Positions 54,640 to 64,000 of a DNA stretch of 64,000 bases are shown here, piece by piece. Each line of letters starts with the position of its first letter. Within the stretch, counting starts at the first letter, position 1. The DNA is taken from contig CP093831.1 in assembly GCA_033063855.1 (NCBI GenBank), positions 24,676,001-24,740,000 on the forward strand, written 5' to 3'. Origin of the DNA: Smittia aterrima (Eukaryota > Arthropoda > Insecta > Diptera > Chironomidae). A program made the translations under genes and the position numbers. A model generated the notes under the pieces. That model had not been told where the DNA came from, made no database searches, and worked only from the letters and a program-made list of their open reading frames with translations.

Positions 54640-56626
54640 TCAATCATTTAACGGCAACGAGAAACGATTTGTCGTTTGAATGAAAACAGTTCTGATAATT
54701 ATACTTAGAATAGAGAAAATCCACTCAAGAACGAAGGAGATCACGGCAATCGCGACAAAGAAAAGCCAAACTTGAAAACCTGTGCTCAAATCGTGTAAAG
54801 TCAAAACTTTTGGACCATCATCTTCCGGTCTCAATCGAACTTCTGTTTCATCTCGAACGATTTTTCCAATAATTCCTGCTTCGAACAACCGAGCAATCAT
54901 TTCGTTGTAAGGTTCGTACATGAAATCGAACTTGTTAAATTGCAAACAAATTAAATCCGTTCCCAAAGGTTCTTCAAGAACTTTTGGATAAAATTCTTCA
55001 TTGTCTCCTCTCAGATTGAGATAATAATTTAACCAAAAGTCGTAGACTAACATCGCCCGTTTGGATCCGACCGGTAGAAGTTCATTCATTTCTGAAATGT
55101 ACGAATCCAGGGTTAAGTTGGGCATGTCAAGTTGCCTCGCTTCGAAACTAAAAAAAAGAAAAAAGAAAAATCTAAAACTTTTTTCAATAACGAAGTCAAA
55201 CCTTTTGTAGAACTCGGTTTGGTTGAGATATTCGAATTCTGTTTTGACTATATAAAGCTTGAAACGTTGATCGATGAGATCGTTAATCGTCTTAACAATT
55301 GGTTTCCTCAACTCCTTCCGCATAAGATCGAACTGAACTCCTTGATAAGCTGTCCTCATGATTAGGCTGAACAGCAAGAACAAAATTAGAAGATACCGAG
55401 CGAAGTTTCTTCTTGGCAATGCCATTTGACTTCCTCCGAACCACCCGATCCTGTTCAAATAATCGAATTGTTAAAGAGTCGGAACTTATGTTGTCAATCA
55501 CTTACGCCATGTTCATCAGAGGAGATTGCACATTCGGCCCACAGACAAAATCTCGAATTTCTTTCGGAACAAACTTAAGAACAATGATCGTGACAATTGC
55601 TGCCAAGAATGTGATGATCATCCAGAACCAAGTGTCGTAATCGAAAGGCAGAAAAAGCTTCTCGAACGGGGTGTAGAGCTCGCCAGGAGGAACCAAGAAA
55701 ATGTCGCGTTTTGTTGTAATCGGATGAGTCAGAAGTAACATTCGGTGTTTACGAGGCTCCCTTACGTTTAGATAAAAGTCACATTTTGTTGTTGTGTTTG
55801 ATTTATCAAATGTGTGATATGCCACCTCAAAGTTAAGATTCTTTGCTATTACTTCGCTTATTGCCAACACAAATCCGCGTTCAGGATCAAATCCTGTTTC
55901 ACTTTTATCGTTCTTTTTCAATAAGGTGTAAGGAGGATTGTATCCATTTGTTTTGACGTTTACTTTGCATCCTTCAAAATTTTTGAATCTTTTCGGGAAA
56001 AACTCTTTCGTTTTCCAGACTTTTCCTTTTATTGTCATTTCGTTTACTTTTATTTGTTTCCAGTCCCGACATTTCGGCTGATGAAACAACTGAAACGTTA
56101 TCAGTTTGATCTTGTCGTCTGACTCCTTCAGTAAATAAGTGAACTGAATCGATAATTCGATGACTGGTCGTTTCTTTAGTCTGCCTCTGTTTTCAAAGGC
56201 GATGTCTTCAATGTAGATCAGATAGTGACCGTTGATCGGCATGCTCGGTGATTTAGATCTCTTGAAGAGTACTGAACACGCTAAGTAAGTCTCACACAAG
56301 ACAACGGCCGATCGATTTATTTTGGTTTCCAGAATATTTTTATCGATTTCTGCGATCGTGTGCATTTGATAAGGAAAGTTTAAAGGTTCAACTTTCGCAA
56401 TGTCATTCACCAAGTCTCGCAATTCTTTTGTCTTCTGGCCAACTATGAATATGTCGAATCTCTCATCATTTTTTACGTAATACTCGCTAATCACTTGATT
56501 GATTCCAATCGCAACTAAATTTGGCTCGCTTTTCTTCTGATTAATTCCAATCGGAACCAAACTTTCATTTCCACAAATTTCTAGAGAACTTTCAAATAAA
56601 AGAAGAAACAAAAAGATTGTCTTCAT
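54640..56626 (-). CDS. Divergent ionotropic receptor, copy J, intact
   Basis: Exons 56626-55506, 55450-55202, 55147-54640; about 625 residues in frame. Signal peptide MKTIFLFLLLFESSLEICG; two IGIN-type motifs; S1 (VLAISEVIAKNLNFEVAYH, shared with copy I); M1 (FWMIITFLAAIVTIIVLKF); pore GWFGGSQMALPRRNF; M2; S2 with GSKRAMLVYD as in copy A; M3 FQVWLFFVAIAVISFVLEW; tail ILSIIIRTVFIQTT as in copy E. The mixture, 5' half like I and 3' half like A and E, points to exchange between copies. First gene of the array in transcription order; promoter block at about 56680-56720. Likely an active chemoreceptor subunit, ligand unknown. Confidence 0.85.
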
Positions 56627-59600
56627 CTTTAGGCTGACGAAATGAAAATGAAACTAATAGAAAAGTGCTGTCAAGAAAACTTGTTTGATTGATCAGAAAC
56701 ATTTGTTATTAAATATTCAAAATCCCTTCGAAATTTCTTGAATCGAATGATTGTGTTGATGATAGTCGTCCGAGTCAGGTTTCTATTCGAAAGCTTATGC
56801 ATTTAAAAAATTGTTTATTTTCAATAAAATCTTGTCTTTCCATTGCATCTCTTCCCTGTGACGTCGCCCTAAGCTCTGAACCGGAAACTTAAGAAAAAAT
56901 ATAATTACTAACTTTCGAACTTTGTTACTCCGCAGCTACCTTGCTAAATCAATTGTTTGTCAAAGAGCAAATTGTTTTGTCAAGAAAATTGAATTTTTAT
57001 GCAAATATCTCTTTTCGAGTTCGCTCGCTAAAAGTTAAATTGGTTTTCTTTTAAACTCCATTGCGCTACTTGAGATTAATGCGATCGTAAATGAAAATTT
57101 GAAATTCAATTATTTGACGATAATCATAATTTTGCAAAGAGAAACCTCCACTGAGTTTTATAAATAATTCAAAGCTTACGCTCGATTAGAGTTACGAGAG
57201 ATGGCTGAGGCAGCTCAAGAATAATTAGACGGATCAAATCAACAAAAAGCGATTCATGAACTTTTTATTTTTGCTTTGTTTATCTCGTGTGTGCATTCAT
57301 TCATTTCTCGCATGCTGCCATCGACTGCGCATGTCGAGAGTGAGTTGAAGAGAGTGAAAACTGTTATAAAAATCTGACCGAATAGAAAATCAGGCGAAGG
57401 GAACGAGGATGCTGTTGCCAACAATCAGTCGTCAGTTGTTTTGAGATCATCGTCGGAATCGGTTGGATTTTCTCGTTTGTTGGTTGCGAAGTGAACACAA
57501 AACAGTTGTAAAAAGTCCATTAAAGACATTTGAGAAGATTGATGTTTGGTATCTGAGATTATGAGAAATCCCCATCAAGTGATTAATCAATAAAAGTAAA
57601 ATATTGACAGAACGGATGATTTGATGGTGTTGTGAATATTCTTTGAACATGCAAGTCTTGGATTACAGTTGAACTTGTTCGATTGGATTAACGTCTTTAT
57701 GTGATTTGCGTGCGAAGCTCATGTAACAAATTACTTTACAAACTTAATATTCCAAACCACTTACAGCTTAAGCGTCTCTCACCAAAAACTTTCTTGAGAG
57801 TGAAGTGCTTGTTTAGCGATTCAAAAGAAATAAAAAAAAAAGTCTCGTGTAAGAAAATGCTTTCGACTTCATGAAGTGAAACAGTTTAGTTCGAGCTTGT
57901 ACAACATTTCTTGACATTTCTCTCTTGCGTAACGTGGTTAAACATTTTCCTGTTTAGAATACTCACGTTGGAAAAAAATACGAAAGAATTTGAATACATT
58001 AAATATTCCAACGAGGCGAAACTTTGAAATCTGACAAAAGTCTGTCTGAGATAAGCTTCCAGAAGGAGAAGTTTTGCGACAAAGTTTTCGGGGGAGAAAA
58101 ACGACTGAACAATGAAGAATAATATGGGAAAAGTTGTTTTTATTTAATTTGTTTTGAAATATGATACCTCGGCATTCTAAGCAATTTGTTCTACTTATTC
58201 AGCTCTCTCTCTCATAATACATCATTCGTCTTGGTGATGCTGAACACCGTATTAAACATGCCATCCTATTTATGTTTCTCCTGAAATGAAATATTCTCAA
58301 AGTTCAGCATTTTTTCTGGGGTGAAATTTGGTTTTTCTCTAAACAACGCTCGCTCGTTGTTTTGTTGTTGCGTTGAGAATAAATTTTCAGTTTCTGATTT
58401 TTTATTTTGTGAGGAAGGAAAAAAGTTGTGATATGCCATAAATAAGAAGGAAAACGAAAAGTTTTTGTGTTCGAGAGAGCAAGTCGAAGCTTGCGATGTA
58501 TGTGCTTCGGTTTGGTTTTAGTTTAACATGTTTGGGTGGCTAGTTTTGTCCGAACATATTTTGCATGTTAATTTATTCGTTAATTATCTGTTCGTAAAAA
58601 TTCCTTTTCTCTGCTCGAGCTGGAGAAAGCCCAACTATCTCATTTAACAGTTTTCCTTCTGGCTGAAGCTCAGCAAAAGGCTCACAAAATATTAATTACA
58701 TTCATTTGAGAGTTTTCAGCACTTTATCTTGTGAAAGTTTGAATTCAGAATTTATGGATTCAGAACATGGTTGAAGCATTATGAATTTAATTTTCTGACA
58801 ATTGCTGAGAAGTGTTGTTTCTATAATTGAGCCTTGAAGACGTTTCATTGCTGTTGGTAAAGGAGAAGCGCTCAGCAAATAAAACAAACCCAACAACATT
58901 GCGATTTTAATTCAATCCCAGACTCAGACGACGAAATCTTTTCGCTCGTTCGTCGGAAGAAAGTTGAGCTGACAAAATGTTTATGTTGAAAATTGAAAAT
59001 ATTTGCTGTGCAAATTATGAGTTTATTTCGAAGAAAATTTGAAATTCGTTCTGCTTGGGAGCTTTCAATTAAATATTTATGTTTCAAATGAAATTAAATG
59101 AGAATTTCCAATGCAAATTTTCTTAAAACAAATTGAGCATTAAAATAAGATTTTTATCAAAAAGCAAAGCCTTTGAGAAATTGCTTTTCGCAAACGGAGA
59201 TTCCAAAAGGAGATTTGTTTGAAAAGCTCAAAGATGCAATTAGGAGAATGTCAATAACTTTGAAAACGAAGATGAAGAAGAAGTCTTTCTTCTCGTTAGA
59301 GAATGCTCATCATAATCTTAATTTTCCTTTTCAGTTCATAAGAATTAAGCTCTAAGAGAGTTCATGAAAGGATAAAATTATCTGATGGAATTATGTGAAG
59401 TGATTCGAAAGTATGCGTAGAAGACGCATTTGACTATGGCATTAAAGTCAATCAGTGATAAAAGTGATTTACTACTTCATTGCTTTTAGTCAATGAGGCA
59501 AGCACAGGCAGCTTGAGAGTGAGAGAGTTTATTGAAAATCGTCTGCGAACGGAAAGGAAAACGGAAATAATATGCAAGTGTATAGCGAGAACAGAAAGTT

Positions 59601-60457
59601 TATCAAAAGCTGGCTTCTGCACCTGTTGACAATAATATGCATTCACTCAGATAACTTTAAAATAGGTGAGCAAACACATTCGTCATTACACGATCATGAA
59701 CAGTTCGTTCGTTTATAAAGCGGAATGCTTAATGTCGAATGTTTTTTAAATCAAAATCAAATTCCGTTCGAACGAACGTCTATTGAAGTTGAAAACGATT
59801 CGCTCTTTGCTCCGTGCTGTGCATGTTAAATGATCGTATAGCTTTTCAAAAACTGAAAGGAGAGAGAGAAAGTAGAGGCGGAAGCTCAGTTTGATTCATT
59901 GATTGCAGGCGAAGTTTATGTGCAAAACGGGTAATCATCAAATGCACAGCGAGAGTGTTTTATGCGATGAAAAATGAATTCAAAAGATATATAATTAACG
60001 GGAAATGGCCGTAATTGCAGTTCAATTTTCATTTAATTGCCCAAATTGATTCACTTCGTCGAGCAATTTAAATAGACGACCGACTCCCATTTCAATTTTC
60101 CCCGAAAGCGAATTTTCCTTCGACTTTTCCTTTTGTGTGTTTGTCGATAATAGAAAAGAAACTTTTCCGAAAATGTTCCTTCTCCTCCTTCTTTTCGACT
60201 TCGACTATCGAGATAAAGTCTCTTGCTACAACTTCCAACCAAAAATTTAAATGCACAGCGTGAGAGCTCAATTTCTAGTTAGTTTTCGGTTGAAAAGCAA
60301 AACGATTTTCTCACTCGGAAAACGGGAAGAAGAAAACTTTTGTAATTAAAGGGGAAATGCTCAACATATCGGAAAAGTTTCACTTTCCAATAATACTTGT
60401 TTACTTATCGTGAGCTCCTTATCTGAATCCGAAATATTTGTTCATTTCCTTTTACAG
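56627..60457. other. Long gene-poor stretch before the Ig gene
   Basis: Begins with the promoter block of IR copy J. After about 56760 there is AT-rich sequence without recognised exons or repeats. It probably contains upstream intron or 5' region of the IgCAM gene, whose signal-peptide exon I could not locate. Confidence 0.5.
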
Positions 60458-63400
60458 GCGCTTTAGCTGGTAGTCAGGTAGTAAATAAGAATGAGCCGAT
60501 GTTTATATCGAGGTCAGAAGCTTTTAAATTTGCTGTTGGAGATGTGATCACACTTCCTTGCGAGGTCACGACACCAGGTAATTTTCTTCTTTCACTTCTA
60601 AATGCCAAGAGTTGCGAGAGCAAATTTACACAAAAAAAAGAAACTTCTAGGAGTTTGAGGAAGAAATTTCTAAAGGGTTTTTTATTCAAAGAGACTGGTC
60701 AAGCTCTGGTCAAAGTTCTTCCGGATAAAAAGCCCTAAACAAAACTAAAAAACCTTTTTCACGAAAAATCATGATTTTGTTGTAATGTGAACCCTTTTTT
60801 CTTCATCTCTCTCTTTATGTGCAGGCTCGTTCGTTCTCGCATGGAAGCGAGGAATTGCCATCCTTACAGCGGGTCAAGTTAAAGTCACTCCTGATCCCAG
60901 AGTGAGATTAGTTAATGGATACACTTTACAAATCCGAGATGCTGTTCCATCCGATGCAGGAGATTATATTTGTCAAATTGGCACCTTGGAGCCGAGGGAG
61001 ATAACACATCATGTAGAAATATTGAGTAAGAAAGAGTCTTAAAGTCTGAAGGGAAAAGAAGAAAAAAAAGCTGAGTTGAAAGGGCGTGGAGGGAATTGAT
61101 AGCGATCATAAATATCAATTATTGCGTGGCGCTTCAGTGGAATTAGAAAAGTTATTAATCACAACGCAATGTCTCTCTGCGTGTCACGAGTAGAGATATT
61201 TCAGGATATTTCGCTTCCTCTCGACTATCTCCGATGAAAGGAGAACTGAAATTGATTTTCATCTTAATTCTGTCGTCATGTCGGAAGCACATAACTTCGT
61301 ATAAGACTCGGAATATTTGGTGAAATTGTTTGCTCTCTGCAAGAGGAGGAAGGAAGAATGAGAACGGCAAACATCACTACATCGCTTGATTGTTGCTTAT
61401 TAGGGATTTTCATTCGAAGGTTCAAAGCTTGCGGCGTCGTTTGTCTGCTGTTGAGACGAATGGAAGTACCTTTGTCTCCTCTTTGTTCGCTCCTCTTCGA
61501 AAAACGACATGCATCAGTAAACTTTAAGATATTTTTTACAGAAAATAAAGTTTTCAGTTTGTTTTCGTTCGTCTAAAGCAGTTTTCGGGTTTCCTTTCCT
61601 CAAAGCGATGGCACAGAAAGAATTTTTTTTCCTCTGTGCTTGTGGAATTCAACTGTCAGCTCTGCCTACGAATTGAAAACTTTTACTCGAGTCTCGTCGT
61701 TTTTTGTTGAGAACGAAAAAGCTCTTCCTCAACATGGATTGTCATAAACAAAGCTTTTTCCTTCTCAATTTACGTCGGGGTGAATTTTAAGTTCTCTATT
61801 TTAATTTAATGTTTCATTTCGACTTGTTTTTTCTTTCTCGTCTCTGCTTCGGCTTCGCTATCAACTCAGTTCCCCCGAAAATAAATCATGTCACATCTGG
61901 GGGCCATTTGCAAGTGAAAAAGGGATCACCAGTACGATTAGAGTGCTCTGCTACGGGCAATCCAATGCCGAACATCACTTGGACGAGGAAAAATAATTTG
62001 TTGCCAAACGGTAAGTCGAACTTTTACTTGTCGTCCACCTTCCGAGAGGAAGAAATCATTTTTCTCGCCATTTTTCTATTTGGCGAGTAAATATTAGCTT
62101 TCGTTTCGAAAGAAATTCTGTTTTATTTGCTCGGTTTCCATGCATGAATCACACAAATAATGCGATCATTGTTTGCTGCAAAGCACGTTTGGTGTGGTTG
62201 CTCCTCGAAAACGTCGTCAACAGATCTTTCGGACTTTGAACGAAAGAGAAAATAGCAAAAATAGAAAAACTCATAATAAACGTTTGAAGATGAAAATTTC
62301 CTCTGCTTTCTGCTTTTGAGTACATAAACATCGAGAATGCTTCACTCACTCACCCGATGAAAAGTTATTTGATGAGGATGAAACACCTTCTATCGGACAA
62401 ACACCTGGAAAATCCCCTTCGAGTCTTCTCACTTTCTTTTCTCTCTCACACTCTTCTCGAGCATCGTTCACTCGTCTACGAATTCCACTCGAGAAGAAAA
62501 TGAGAATTTGCAGTTGTAATTTAAGATCAACTCACATCAGATTCAGGTCAAGCGAGATATTTATTATGTTCTTCACTAAATCTCATAACGAAAAAGAAAG
62601 CTGAAACCAATTTTCATTCTTCACAGTCTTCGAGATACAAGGAATTCCAGATTCACCCAATAAAGCTCCAACTTTTCCGCTATTTGCTGTTACGTAGATC
62701 TCTCGAGCTAAAAGCTACAGCTTGGATGAGCTAATTAATAAAATCTTTGTTTTCGTCGAACTTTGTGTGTCGACAAAAGAAAGCAACAAAATTAAATGAA
62801 GTCGCTCTCGCTCGCTAGCGAAAAGCAAGGAAGGCAACAACTTTATAAACAACAAGGTGCTTTAATTAAAATTAATTGCGTCAGCAGAAGGAAAGAAAAT
62901 CAACAGCAACAGCGCCAGATGGCTCGTTCTGTTCAAACTTTCCTTTAGCGAATCCAATCGTCAAACGAGGACCGATAAGAAGCAAAATCGAAATCAGAAT
63001 TTTGTTGAGAGCAAAACCAAACATCATTAAAATTTAATTAAAGTTGTTTCAAACTCACGTGAGCCTGACGTGCTTATGATGAGTTTCCGCCCGCAAATGA
63101 ACATGTTTAAACATATTTCATATTTCACGTACACATTCGCTCAAATATTTTATTGAGGGCCCTGCCTCATGAAATCTCACCCGCAACGAGTGGATTCGTT
63201 AGCATTTTCAATTAGTTCATGCAACATTGTAAAAGCTTTTGTGATACAAATCTCTGAATGTTGTTTGTTTTCCATTGCGGAGCTTTCATCGAGGACGCTT
63301 AAGCCCCTCATCATTACACGTGTTATTTTTTTAATGTTTTCGCAGGGGAAGAGAAAATTGTATCATCAAATTATGTAATCGAGAACATGGATCGGCATAA

Positions 63401-63477
63401 AGGAGGCACCTACATTTGCACAGCGAACAACGGAGTGGGCCAGACAGCTTCCAGTCAAATTGCATTACACGTCTTAT
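60458..63477 (+). CDS. Ig-domain cell adhesion protein, klingon/lachesin type, partial
   Basis: Four exons with consistent phase-1 junctions: 60458-60577, 60825-61025, 61870-62010, 63346-63477. They encode Ig1 (VGDVITLPCEVTT ... LAWKRGIAILTAG ... DPRVRLVNGYTLQIRDA ... DAGDYICQIGTLEPREITH) and Ig2 (PPKINHV ... GSPVRLECSATGNPMPNITW ... NMDRHKGGTYICTANNGVGQ). Both domains have the Cys pair, the Trp and the DxGxYxC motif. The AWKRGIAILTAG and PREITHHVEIL stretches are typical of klingon and near relatives, neuronal GPI- or membrane-linked adhesion molecules. The signal exon upstream and Ig3 plus membrane anchor downstream lie outside or were not found. Splicing at 63478 (GTAAGT) shows that it continues. 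Confidence 0.85.
61026..61869. other. Intron of the Ig gene
   Basis: About 0.84 kb between the Ig1 and Ig2 exons. No nested gene or repeat recognised. Confidence 0.6.
62011..63345. other. Intron of the Ig gene
   Basis: About 1.3 kb splitting Ig2. AT-rich, nothing further recognised. The large introns contrast with the 50-60-bp introns of the chemoreceptors. Confidence 0.6.
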
Positions 63478-64000
63478 GTAAGTAAATTCCTTTAGCATTG
63501 AACAGTCGAAAAAGCTCCCGTCGCTTACATATTTTATCGCATTTCATCATAAGTGGAAGAGAGAGGAGGGGGAATCACATTTGGCGCACAGTGATTCAAA
63601 GAGCTTAACAATAAGAATTTATGAGAAGCGTTCAACAAATGAAAAACGTCAAAATATTCATAACTAAGACGAAGCTTGCTGGCTTTTGTCTCAAGCCCGA
63701 TACCAATTGCTCTTTAAGATATTGTAAATATGTACTCGGTGACATTGTATTCCAGAGAGTGAAATGTGTCTGCCAACGACGTTCAGCAGAAGGGAGAAAG
63801 AATAACGTTGAAAGAACGATAAAAGAAGAAGAAAAGAAAATTGTGGAAAAAGAAGTTTTTTGATTGCGTAAGCTTTGCTTGAAAAAATCTCTTTGTTCAA
63901 CAGAAAAATCACTCAAACAAATTTCACACGAAACTCAATAGAAAGCTTCATCAAAAAAAGATGTTTCTGACAAATTGCTTCAAGTAAAATGTCTTTTCTT
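63478..64000. other. Start of next Ig-gene intron, to window end
   Basis: Begins with a GTAAGT donor. No acceptor-exon pair is seen before the window ends. Confidence 0.55.

Noticed and set aside
61809..62090. Independent small gene starting MFHFDLFFLSRLCFGFAI
   Set aside because: The hydrophobic start is intron pyrimidine tract read in frame; the coding part is the Ig2 exon from 61870.

Overview
The window reads as nuclear DNA of an insect, most likely a nematoceran fly such as a midge. Reasons: AT-rich DNA, short GT-AG introns of about 45-110 bp inside genes, TCAGT-type initiators, an intact Gr21a-class CO2 receptor, Cubam-type Amnionless, divergent ionotropic receptors (IRs), and many MITEs, foldback elements and small Helitrons. 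The species cannot be fixed from sequence alone.

Layout: 1-5340 gene-free. 5356-7165 (+) seven-exon Gr21a/Gr1-type CO2 receptor. 7890-18367 (-) six tandem single-exon C2H2 zinc-finger paralogues sharing an N-terminal block with two SUMO-type motifs; one intergenic spacer carries a SINE-like insertion. 19311-19667 (+) relic of a class-III aminotransferase, lying against the 3' end of Amnionless (19677-21295, -). 21296-23912 gene-free. 23913-56626 (-) a tandem array of IR genes: four copies look intact (26927-28916, 29576-31564, 47713-49679, 54640-56626) and the rest are broken. The breaks are a non-LTR/SINE insertion, a Helitron insertion, a MITE, internal deletions, a 4-bp frameshift, and a C-type lectin gene (43611-44207, +) sitting between the two ends of one IR gene. 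The array is interrupted at 31.7-40.2 kb by a repeat-rich island. That island also holds a small family of cysteine-free, hydrophobic secreted proteins (34639-35109 +, 37368-38036 -, and a tiny relic at 36621-36781 -). 56627-60457 shows no clear exon. 60458-63477 (+) holds four exons, Ig domains 1 and 2, of a klingon/lachesin-type IgCAM that continues past the window.

The main biology is birth and death of tandem arrays. The zinc fingers and the IRs each amplified locally with their promoters. Empty sites in paralogous copies let several mobile elements be bounded to the base. The most unusual items are: a non-autonomous Helitron inserted exactly between A and T inside an IR codon pair; a foldback element carrying what looks like the captured last exon of a gene, with its splice acceptor and poly(A) signal; a second foldback with the same ends but AT-only arms; a 15-nt microexon in the CO2 receptor; and the zinc-finger family itself, which lacks a ZAD and has a conserved N-terminal signature I do not recognise from a named family.
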